A DNA stretch of 5,846 nt from contig JAHZCF010000020.1 in NCBI GenBank assembly GCA_019423005.1, positions 1 to 5,846 on the forward strand, in the 5' to 3' direction. Below the pieces are notes generated by a model, which did no database searches, was not told where the DNA came from, and was given only the letters and a program-made list of their open reading frames with translations. Source of the stretch: Haemophilus sp. Its GTDB lineage: Bacteria; Pseudomonadota; Gammaproteobacteria; Enterobacterales; Pasteurellaceae. The translations under genes were made by a program, and so were the position numbers. Each line of letters starts with the position of its first letter. The first letter of the stretch is position 1. This document shows positions 1-5,791 of this stretch, in pieces.

Positions 1-2
1 AG

Positions 3-1097
3 TATGCCGCTCACTCTTTATTACGCCATTTACAAACAGGTTGGTCATTCTTACCACAAGAGCGTGGTGAATTCGTTGATATGCTACCTGCTCGTCAACA
101 AATTGATGATTCTACATGGTACCGTGGTACAGCGGATGCGGTATATCAAAATATGGCGATTATCCGTAATCACTATCGTCCAAAATACATTTTGATTCTT
201 GCAGGTGACCATATTTATAAACAAGATTACAGTGTCATGTTGATGGATCACGTGAGAAGTGGAGCAAAATGTACAGTAGGTTGTATTGAAGTACCACGTT
301 CTGAAGCGAGTGAATTTGGTGTGATGGCAGTAAATGAAAATCTTAAAGTTAAAGCCTTTGTTGAGAAACCAAAAGATCCACCAGCGATGGTTGGTAAACC
401 AGACATTTCATTAGCATCAATGGGGATTTATGTCTTTGATGCAGAGTATCTCTATAAAATGCTTGATAGAGAAGTGAATACACCTTGCACATCTCATGAC
501 TTTGGTAAAGATGTCTTGCCAAAATGCTTGGAAGAAGGCGTGCTTTATGCGCATCCATTCAGCCGTTCTTGTATGGGCCGAAATACTGAAGGTGAAATTT
601 ACTGGCGTGATGTGGGTACGCTTGATAGCTTCTGGCAATCTAATATCGATTTGGTTTCAGAAAATCCACAATTAGATATTTACGATCAAAGCTGGCCAAT
701 TCGTGGTAATCCAGTACAGGCTTATCCATCTAAATTCTTCTATAAAAAAGCGAATGTCAAACCGGTGGATAACTCGCTTGTCGGTGGTGGCTGTGTGATT
801 ACAGATGCATCTATTAGTAATTCTGTGTTGTTTGATAGAATCAAAATTGATGAAGACTCTTCTGTTGATCACTGTGTTGTGTTACCACAAGTACAAATTG
901 GTAAAAATTGTACATTGAAAGACTGTATTATTGATCGCCATTGCATTATTCCAGATGGTATGGAAATCGGTGTGGATAAAGCCCTAGATAGTAAACGTTT
1001 CCGCGTGAGTTCTACTGGTAAGGTTGTACTTGTTACATCAGCCATGTTGAAAAAATTGCAAGGCGAAGAAGTTACTAATGAAGAACATTTGGATTAA
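3..1097 (+). CDS. glgC: Glucose-1-phosphate adenylyltransferase (ADP-glucose pyrophosphorylase), 5' end cut by window edge
   Basis: Makes ADP-glucose and pyrophosphate from ATP and glucose 1-phosphate, the committed step of bacterial glycogen synthesis, in the cytoplasm. The frame is open from base 3 and gives 364 residues; comparison with E. coli GlgC (431 aa) puts about 74 residues, including the N-terminal nucleotide-binding GGxGTRL motif, outside the window. The first ATG, at base 81, is an internal Met (FVDMLPA), not the start, because conserved residues (GWSF, EFVD) precede it in frame. Visible landmarks, in partial numbering, are WYRGTADA (Y40, equivalent to E. coli Y114), LAGDHIYKQDYS (D69, the catalytic D142), FVEKP (K122, the glucose-1-phosphate-binding K195), SHDFGKD and YWRDVGT. 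From about residue 258 a left-handed beta-helix domain follows (GGGCVI, SVLF, CVVLPQ, CIIDRHCIIP). An uptake sequence overlaps the stop codon. glgA follows 90 bases downstream, as in a typical glg operon. Identification is secure by recall of the family. Confidence 0.97.
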   Translation, partial: YAAHSLLRHLQTGWSFLPQERGEFVDMLPARQQIDDSTWYRGTADAVYQNMAIIRNHYRPKYILILAGDHIYKQDYSVMLMDHVRSGAKCTVGCIEVPRSEASEFGVMAVNENLKVKAFVEKPKDPPAMVGKPDISLASMGIYVFDAEYLYKMLDREVNTPCTSHDFGKDVLPKCLEEGVLYAHPFSRSCMGRNTEGEIYWRDVGTLDSFWQSNIDLVSENPQLDIYDQSWPIRGNPVQAYPSKFFYKKANVKPVDNSLVGGGCVITDASISNSVLFDRIKIDEDSSVDHCVVLPQVQIGKNCTLKDCIIDRHCIIPDGMEIGVDKALDSKRFRVSSTGKVVLVTSAMLKKLQGEEVTNEEHLD

Positions 1098-1125
1098 AGT
1101 GCGGTCAATTTTGACGGTATTTTAA
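1094..1125 (+). repeat. Hin-type DNA uptake signal sequence (USS) embedded in an imperfect stem-loop
   Basis: The exact 9-base core AAGTGCGGT lies at 1097-1105, overlapping the last base of the glgC stop codon. It is followed by AT-rich stretches (CAATTTT, then ATTTT after a six-base gap) as in the extended Haemophilus USS. The core also forms the left arm of a dyad. Bases 1094-1108 pair with 1111-1125 with one G/G mismatch (1103/1116) and two G-T wobbles, around a TT turn; the innermost part is GTCAA-TT-TTGAC. The right arm resembles a decayed inverted USS. Known biology: USS cores mark DNA for uptake by competent Pasteurellaceae, and inverted USS pairs often act as terminators. Here only one arm is a perfect core, so terminator activity is uncertain. 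Confidence 0.85.
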
Positions 1126-1135
1126 GTGAACTAAA

Positions 1136-1169
1136 AAGATTGTGCTGTTATCAATGACAGCACAATTTT
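1136..1169 (+). terminator. Stem-loop between glgC and glgA, probable weak or partial intrinsic terminator
   Basis: A near-perfect hairpin: ATTGTGCTGT (1139-1148) pairs with ACAGCACAAT (1157-1166). It extends inward by T-G and A-T pairs to a TCAA loop (1151-1154), and outward by three more pairs (one wobble) to 1136/1169. The T tract is only TTTT (1166-1169) and then AAG, so full termination looks unlikely. The glgA ribosome binding site (AAGGA, 1178-1182) lies outside the stem, so the hairpin should not block it. It may let part of transcription continue into glgA, or stabilise the 3' end of a processed glgC message. The A-run on the left side could make it work on the opposite strand too. 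Confidence 0.6.
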
Positions 1170-1187
1170 AAGTATAAAAGGAAAATT

Positions 1188-2627
1188 ATGAGAGTTTTAC
1201 ATGTTTGCTCGGAGCTGTATCCCTTACTTAAAACCGGTGGACTTGCCGATGTTTTAGGGGCGTTACCTTTTGCACAAAAAGAAATTGGTATTGATACGCG
1301 TATTTTATTGCCTGCTTATCCAAAAATTTCTGCGGGTATTGAGAACACGCATGTCGTGACAGAATTTGATAATTTTGCTGGTCACATTGTGTTACGTTAT
1401 GGTGAATACAATGGCGTAGGGATTTATCTGATTGATGCGCCACATCTCTATTGGCGAGAAGGAAATCCTTATCATGATACAGATTACAATGATTATGCCG
1501 ATAACTATAAGCGTTTTGCGTTATTAGGCTGGGTGGGGGCAGAGCTTGCGACAGGCTTAGATAGTTGGTGGCGAGCTGAAGTGGTTCACGCCCATGATTG
1601 GCATGCGGGCTTAGCCGCAGCTTATCTCTTCAATAAAGGTCGTCCAGCAAAATCGGTATTTACGATTCATAATCTGGCTTATCAAGGACAATTTGCTCAT
1701 CGCCATTTACATGAAATTGGATTGCCAGAAGGGATGTTCCATGTTGATGGTTTAGAGTTATTTGGTCAAATTTCCTATTTGAAAGCTGGTCTCTATTATT
1801 CTGATATGGTAACAGCAGTGAGTCCTACTTACGCGAAAGAAATTACCACACCGGACTTTGCTTATGGCTTGCAAGGCTTACTAAGGGGCTTATGTGAGTC
1901 AGGTAAGTTGGTGGGAATTTTAAATGGCGTAGATCAAAAAATTTGGCATCCAAGTTGTGATGCGTATATTCAGCATCACTACAAATTGAAATCTATCGCA
2001 GGTAAGAAGAAAAATAAAGCCGATTTACAAGCTTATTTCAATTTACCACAACAGCCAGATGCACTCTTATTTGTGATGGTGACTCGCTTAACAGAACAGA
2101 AAGGCGTGGATTTACTGATTGCGACAGCGGATGAAATTGTGAAACAAGGTGGTCAATTAGCGATTCTCGGTTCAGGTGCAAAACATTTGGAAGAGGGGAT
2201 TTGCCAATTAGCACAACGTTATCCAGAAAATATCGCAGTAAAAATTGGTTATGATGAAGCGCTTTCACATTTAATGGTTGCCGGTGGTGATGTGATTTTA
2301 GTTCCAAGCCGTTTTGAACCTTGTGGATTAACTCAATTATATGGGTTGCAATATGGTACATTGCCGCTTGTTCGTGCGACGGGAGGATTAGCTGATACAG
2401 TGACCAACAGTACAAGCGAAACCATTAAAGCGCGCACCGCAACGGGCTTTGTATTCCAGAAAGCCGAAGCAGATGATTTACGAAGTGCTATCCAGCATGC
2501 CTTTGCTTTGTGGCAAAAACAACGTGTTTGGGCGATGGTGCGTAATAATGCCATGGCGCAGGACTTTAGTTGGGAAAATGCGGCCACTCAATATGAGCAG
2601 CTCTATTTAGGCATTTTAAATTCATAA
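1188..2627 (+). CDS. glgA: Glycogen synthase (ADP-glucose:alpha-1,4-glucan glucosyltransferase, GT5 family)
   Basis: Transfers glucose from ADP-glucose to the non-reducing end of an alpha-1,4-glucan chain in the cytoplasm; it uses the product of the neighbouring GlgC. The 479 residues match the usual bacterial length (477 in E. coli), so the gene is complete. The GT-B fold shows as an N-terminal domain with KTGGLADVLGALP (K15, ADP-glucose contact), VHAHDWHAGLA (134-143, including D137), H161 in TIHNLAYQG and ILNGVD (244-249). The C-terminal domain has TRLTEQKG (R300, K305), SRFEPCGLTQ (E377, C379) and the ATGGLADTV loop (397-405). These residue numbers fall where they do in the E. coli enzyme. 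The ATG at 1188 is chosen because it gives the conserved family N-terminus (MRVLHVCSEL) and has AAGGA five bases upstream. It lies 90 bases after glgC and is followed by a strong terminator, so it appears to be the last gene of the synthetic unit. No active-site residue is missing. Confidence 0.98.
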   Translation: MRVLHVCSELYPLLKTGGLADVLGALPFAQKEIGIDTRILLPAYPKISAGIENTHVVTEFDNFAGHIVLRYGEYNGVGIYLIDAPHLYWREGNPYHDTDYNDYADNYKRFALLGWVGAELATGLDSWWRAEVVHAHDWHAGLAAAYLFNKGRPAKSVFTIHNLAYQGQFAHRHLHEIGLPEGMFHVDGLELFGQISYLKAGLYYSDMVTAVSPTYAKEITTPDFAYGLQGLLRGLCESGKLVGILNGVDQKIWHPSCDAYIQHHYKLKSIAGKKKNKADLQAYFNLPQQPDALLFVMVTRLTEQKGVDLLIATADEIVKQGGQLAILGSGAKHLEEGICQLAQRYPENIAVKIGYDEALSHLMVAGGDVILVPSRFEPCGLTQLYGLQYGTLPLVRATGGLADTVTNSTSETIKARTATGFVFQKAEADDLRSAIQHAFALWQKQRVWAMVRNNAMAQDFSWENAATQYEQLYLGILNS

Positions 2628-2641
2628 TTCAATGGATTGAC

Positions 2642-2690
2642 TCCCTCTTCAAAATAATCGCCTTTGAAGGGGGATTTTTGTTGTTTTTTT
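2642..2690 (+). terminator. Strong intrinsic terminator after glgA
   Basis: TCCCTCTTCAAA (2642-2653) pairs with TTTGAAGGGGGA (2663-2674), 12 pairs with one T-G wobble, around a nine-base loop. A T-rich tail follows (TTTTTGTTGTTTTTTT, 2675-2690). The stem begins 14 bases after the glgA stop codon. It should separate transcription of glgA from glgP, so glgP probably depends on read-through or on its own promoter. Confidence 0.9.
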
Positions 2691-2708
2691 CGTAAAAAAG
2701 CTTAAAAT
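2681..2708 (+). promoter_or_regulatory. Possible sigma-70 promoter for glgP
   Basis: A TAAAAT hexamer (2703-2708, five of six bases of the -10 consensus) lies 16 bases after TTGTTT (2681-2686, half-match to the -35 consensus). It is downstream of the terminator stem and upstream of the glgP ribosome binding site, where a promoter is needed if the terminator works. The region is so AT-rich that chance matches are likely. I see no convincing CRP site (TGTGA-N6-TCACA) in the gap. Confidence 0.3.
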
Positions 2709-2725
2709 TTGCGCGATTTTTTTAT

Positions 2726-2730
2726 TGAGG
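2726..2730 (+). promoter_or_regulatory. Ribosome binding site for glgP
   Basis: TGAGG is the only good Shine-Dalgarno-like sequence near the glgP start. It ends 11 bases before the ATG at 2742 and 17 before the in-frame ATG at 2748, so it favours 2742. The TTG at 2709, which would add 11 residues, lies upstream of this site and is therefore unlikely. The 11-base spacing is longer than ideal. Confidence 0.65.
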
Positions 2731-2741
2731 TTTTACTTTCT

Positions 2742-5207
2742 ATGATCATGGACAATTTTGATTCGCCATTTCTCTACAATCGACCAAGTCTTGATGTTGA
2801 AGGCGTGAAAAAAGCAATTGTTTATAAATTAATTTTTTTAATTGGTCGTTCACCAAAAGAGGCGAGTCAACGCGACTGGCTAAATGCGACACTTCATGCA
2901 GTGCGTGATTTAGTAACTGAAGGCTGGATTACCACCGCTCGTCAATCTCGTGCAGAAGAAACGCGTCGTGTTTATTACCTTTCTATGGAATTCTTAATTG
3001 GCCGTACACTTTCTAATGCGATGATCGCAGAAGGCGTTTATGATGTGGCAGAAAAAGCTCTGGCTGAATTAAATGTTGATTTGGAAGAGATTATTGAAAA
3101 AGAAGTGGATCCAGGTTTAGGTAACGGTGGTTTAGGTCGCCTTGCTGCTTGCTTTATGGACTCACTGGCAACATTAGCAATTCCAGCGATGGGTTATGGT
3201 ATTCGTTATGAATACGGTATGTTCCGTCAAAAAATTGAAAATGGTCAACAAGTTGAACGCCCGGATGATTGGCTGGAAAAAGGTGCCCCTTGGGAATTTA
3301 TGCGTCCATCAAAACGTTTCAGTATTGATTTTGGTGGTCATATTTATTTTGAAGATAAAAAATGTATTTGGAATCCAGCTGAAAAAGTGACCGCACTTGC
3401 ATACGACCAAATGATCCCTGGTTATAAAAATGACTCGGCATCAACCTTACGTTTATGGTCTGCTCATGGTGGTGAGGTGTTTGATTTAGCCGAGTTTAAC
3501 CGTGGTGATCACTTAGCGGCGGTGGCAACGCGTTCAGCTAACCAAAACCTTTCGCGCGTACTTTATCCGGATGATTCTACCTGGAATGGTCGTGAATTAC
3601 GTTTACGTCAAGAGTACTTCTTGGTATCTGCATCTTTGCAAGATATTCTCCGTCGTCATTTAAGAACCCATGGTACATTGGATAATCTTGCTGATAAAGT
3701 CGCGATTCACTTGAATGATACCCATCCAGCATTAGCCATCCCTGAGTTGATGCGTATTTTAATCGATTTACACGGTTACTCATGGCAAAACGCTTGGGAT
3801 GTGACTCGTCGTATCTTCTCTTATACTTGCCATACTTTAATGTCAGAAGCATTAGAAACCTGGCCGGTAGAAATGATGGCAAAAATCTTACCTCGTCACC
3901 TACAAATGATTTTTGAAATTAATGATCATTTCCTTGAATATGTGAAAACGTATGTCACAACTGATATGGACTTTATCCGTCGCGTTTCACTTATCGAAGA
4001 AGGATATCAACGTAAAGTGCGCATGGGATGGTTGTCTGTTGTCGGTTCACATAAAGTGAACGGTGTTGCGGCAATTCATTCAGATCTTATGATGACATCA
4101 ACCTTTGCTGATTTTGCGCGTATCTATCCAGAACGTTTTACCAACGTAACAAACGGTGTGACACCGCGTCGTTGGCTTGCAGTAGCGAACCCGAAATTAG
4201 CGGCTTTATTTGATCAATACATTGGTTCTGAATGGCGTTGCGATTTAAGCCAAATTGAAAAACTTAAAGCGTTTGCAGATAAAGGTGAATTTAAGCGTGC
4301 TGTCGCAGATATCAAATACGATAACAAAGTGAAATTAGCACAATATGTGAAGAAAACACTTAACATCGATTTAGATCCACACGCATTATTTGACGTACAA
4401 GTAAAACGTATTCACGAATACAAACGTCAAATGCTTAATGTGTTACACATTATTGCTCGTTACAACGAAATGTTGGCTCACCCAGAAAAAGATTGGCAGC
4501 CTCGCGTATTTATTTTAGCGGGTAAAGCGGCTTCGGCTTACTATGCGGCAAAACAAACCATTCGTTTAATTAACGATGTAGCGAATGTCATCAATAACGA
4601 TGAGCGCTTAAAAGGTCGTTTAAAAGTCGTATTTATCCCGAACTACAGCGTAAGTCTTGCACAATTAATCATTCCAGCAGCAGATATTTCTGAGCAAATC
4701 TCTCTTGCAGGAACAGAAGCATCAGGTACCAGTAACATGAAATTTGCCTTAAATGGTGCGTTAACATTGGGTACACTTGATGGTGCGAACGTTGAGATTT
4801 TAGATAACGTTGGTAAGGATCATATCTTTATCTTTGGTAATACGGTTGAACAGGTTGAAGCATTACGTCGCGAAGGTTATCGTCCGTTTGATTATTATCA
4901 AAATGACGAGCAACTACGTGAAGTTATTGACCAAATTATCCGTGGTGATTTCTCGCCGGAAGAACCGAACCGTTATCACTCTCTAATTCAAGGTTTACAA
5001 TACCACGATTATTATCAATCTTTTGCTGATTTCCGCAGTTATGTGGAAGCGCAAAAAGCAGTAGATAAAAAATATAAAGATCGTGACGTATGGATAGCAA
5101 GTACCATTCAAAATATGGTGAACATGGGCTTCTTCTCATCAGACCGTACAATTCTTGAATATGCGAAAAATATCTGGAAAATTGAACCGTTAAAACTCGA
5201 GAAGTAA
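2742..5207 (+). CDS. glgP: Glycogen/maltodextrin phosphorylase (GT35 family, PLP enzyme)
   Basis: Phosphorolyses terminal alpha-1,4-linked glucose from glycogen to release glucose 1-phosphate, using pyridoxal phosphate as cofactor, in the cytoplasm. From the ATG at 2742 it has 821 residues, close to E. coli GlgP (815), and reads like it throughout. Landmarks: YYLSMEFLIGRTLSNAM near the N-terminus, DPGLGNGGLGRLAACF (from D123), LPDDST-type VLYPDDSTW, HLNDTHP (323-329), H364 in CHTLMSEALETWP (equivalent to the catalytic-site His377 of muscle phosphorylase), TNGVTPRRWL (470-479), KRIHEYKRQ (555-563), GGKAAS-type AGKAASAYY, and the PLP signature EASGTSNMKFALNG with Schiff-base lysine K667. A variant is Cys at 363, where E. 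coli has Asn. The start at 2742 is preferred over the in-frame ATG at 2748 because of the spacing to TGAGG. The gene is flanked by strong terminators on both sides, so it is probably its own transcription unit. GlgP rather than MalP is chosen from its place beside glgCA and its similarity to E. coli GlgP. Confidence 0.97.
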   Translation: MIMDNFDSPFLYNRPSLDVEGVKKAIVYKLIFLIGRSPKEASQRDWLNATLHAVRDLVTEGWITTARQSRAEETRRVYYLSMEFLIGRTLSNAMIAEGVYDVAEKALAELNVDLEEIIEKEVDPGLGNGGLGRLAACFMDSLATLAIPAMGYGIRYEYGMFRQKIENGQQVERPDDWLEKGAPWEFMRPSKRFSIDFGGHIYFEDKKCIWNPAEKVTALAYDQMIPGYKNDSASTLRLWSAHGGEVFDLAEFNRGDHLAAVATRSANQNLSRVLYPDDSTWNGRELRLRQEYFLVSASLQDILRRHLRTHGTLDNLADKVAIHLNDTHPALAIPELMRILIDLHGYSWQNAWDVTRRIFSYTCHTLMSEALETWPVEMMAKILPRHLQMIFEINDHFLEYVKTYVTTDMDFIRRVSLIEEGYQRKVRMGWLSVVGSHKVNGVAAIHSDLMMTSTFADFARIYPERFTNVTNGVTPRRWLAVANPKLAALFDQYIGSEWRCDLSQIEKLKAFADKGEFKRAVADIKYDNKVKLAQYVKKTLNIDLDPHALFDVQVKRIHEYKRQMLNVLHIIARYNEMLAHPEKDWQPRVFILAGKAASAYYAAKQTIRLINDVANVINNDERLKGRLKVVFIPNYSVSLAQLIIPAADISEQISLAGTEASGTSNMKFALNGALTLGTLDGANVEILDNVGKDHIFIFGNTVEQVEALRREGYRPFDYYQNDEQLREVIDQIIRGDFSPEEPNRYHSLIQGLQYHDYYQSFADFRSYVEAQKAVDKKYKDRDVWIASTIQNMVNMGFFSSDRTILEYAKNIWKIEPLKLEK
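3390..3398 (-). repeat. Hin-type DNA uptake signal sequence inside glgP
   Basis: The + strand reads ACCGCACTT, so the minus strand carries the exact core AAGTGCGGT. On the minus strand the core is followed by CACTTTTTC, giving part of the AT-rich extension expected of the Haemophilus USS. It is translated in glgP as part of KVTAL, showing that the uptake sequence is accommodated in coding sequence. Confidence 0.85.
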
Positions 5208-5226
5208 GTTCTTTTCCACTCATAGA

Positions 5227-5262
5227 AAACCCTGTCGGATTATTTCCACAGGGTTTCTTTTT
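5227..5262 (+). terminator. Strong intrinsic terminator after glgP
   Basis: AAACCCTGT (5227-5235) pairs perfectly with ACAGGGTTT (5248-5256) around a 12-base loop, followed by CTTTTT (5257-5262). It starts 19 bases after the glgP stop codon and should end the glgP transcript before ribH. Confidence 0.9.
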
Positions 5263-5272
5263 ATGCTAAAAT
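5243..5272 (+). promoter_or_regulatory. Probable extended -10 promoter for ribH-nusB
   Basis: TGCTAAAAT (5264-5272) is an extended -10 element: TGn followed by TAAAAT, five of six bases of consensus. The best -35 is weak (TTTCCA, 5243-5248, 18-base spacing) and lies in the glgP terminator hairpin. An extended -10 can compensate for a poor -35. Transcription would begin near 5279, giving a leader of about 35 bases, too short to hold an FMN riboswitch. The inference rests on position and match only. Confidence 0.5.
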
Positions 5273-5312
5273 CCACCGTCAAATTTATTGTTCATTCAGA
5301 TTAGGAAAAAAT

Positions 5313-5337
5313 ATGAAAGTTTTAGAAGGTGCGGTAG
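5313..5337 (+). repeat. Direct repeat in ribH, copy 1 (start-codon region)
   Basis: These 25 bases recur at 5392-5418 with only a two-base TA insertion in the second copy. The last 16 bases (TTAGAAGGTGCGGTAG, 5322-5337) are identical and in the same reading frame in both, coding for LEGAV each time; the first nine (ATGAAAGTT) are read in different frames. The segment AGGTGCGGT (5327-5335) differs from the uptake core by one base. Confidence 0.8.
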
Positions 5338-5786
5338 CGGCGCCAAATGCTAAAATCGCAGTGGTGATTGCTCGTTTTAACAGTTTTATTAATGAAAGTT
5401 TATTAGAAGGTGCGGTAGATGCATTAAAACGTATCGGCCAAGTGAAAGATGAGAATATCACAATCGTTCGTGCACCAGGTGCGTATGAACTTCCATTAGT
5501 AGCACGTCGTTTAGCTGAAAGCAAAAAATTTGATGCGATTGTAGCATTGGGTACAGTAATCCGTGGCGGTACAGCTCACTTTGAATATGTAGCGGGTGAA
5601 GCAAGCAGCGGTTTAGGCCAAGTAGCAATGCAAGCTGAAATCCCTGTGGCATTCGGTGTTTTAACGACTGAAAACATTGAACAAGCTATCGAGCGTGCAG
5701 GTACTAAAGCAGGTAATAAAGGCGCAGAAGCAGCATTAACTGCACTTGAAATGGTGAACCTTTTACAACAAATTGATGCGGCATAA
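5313..5786 (+). CDS. ribH: 6,7-dimethyl-8-ribityllumazine synthase
   Basis: Condenses 5-amino-6-ribitylaminouracil with 3,4-dihydroxy-2-butanone 4-phosphate to form 6,7-dimethyl-8-ribityllumazine, the penultimate step of riboflavin synthesis. The family forms pentamers or 60-subunit capsids in the cytoplasm. The 157 residues match the normal length (156 in E. coli). Active-site motifs are complete: F22 in ARFNSFI (stacks on the pyrimidine), PGAYELP (55-61), GTVIRGGTAHFEYV (80-93) with the proton-transfer H89, FGVLTTE (114-120) and R128 in ERAGTKAGNKG (phosphate binding). The ATG at 5313 is chosen because AGGAA (5303-5307) lies five bases upstream and the N-terminus aligns with E. coli RibH. 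An internal direct repeat links the first codons with codons 27-35. nusB starts five bases after the stop codon, so the two are surely cotranscribed. Confidence 0.98.
   Translation: MKVLEGAVAAPNAKIAVVIARFNSFINESLLEGAVDALKRIGQVKDENITIVRAPGAYELPLVARRLAESKKFDAIVALGTVIRGGTAHFEYVAGEASSGLGQVAMQAEIPVAFGVLTTENIEQAIERAGTKAGNKGAEAALTALEMVNLLQQIDAA
5392..5418 (+). repeat. Direct repeat in ribH, copy 2
   Basis: Second copy of the repeat that starts at the ribH initiation codon. The identical 16 bases lie at 5403-5418, exactly 81 bases (27 codons) after those of copy 1. It codes for NESLLEGAV, which is conserved in E. coli RibH (NDSLLEGAI), so this copy is probably the ancestral one. It carries AGGTGCGGT at 5408-5416, one base away from the uptake core. 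Confidence 0.8.
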
Positions 5787-5791
5787 TTCCA

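Noticed and set aside
81..1097. glgC beginning at the ATG at base 81
   Set aside because: The frame is open and conserved upstream to base 3 (GWSF, EFVD aligned with E. coli GlgC), so this Met is internal and the gene is simply cut by the window edge.
1171..1178. TATAAAA just before glgA as a -10 promoter element
   Set aside because: It overlaps the ribosome binding site, would leave almost no leader, and has no matching -35.
2038..2415. Minus-strand open frame of 125 codons within glgA
   Set aside because: Lies wholly opposite a well-conserved gene, has no recognisable motif or ribosome binding site, and its low-complexity composition is typical of an antisense shadow.
3577..3882. Minus-strand open frame of 101 codons within glgP
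   Set aside because: Opposite the conserved catalytic region of glgP and with no family resemblance; a shadow of the real gene.
4017..4025. AAGTGCGCA-like string in glgP as a third uptake sequence
   Set aside because: Two mismatches from the core at its 3' end, and coding constraint (KVRMG) explains it.
5208..5312. FMN riboswitch ahead of ribH
   Set aside because: The gap is only 105 bases, is largely occupied by the glgP terminator, and shows none of the conserved RFN-element sequence blocks.
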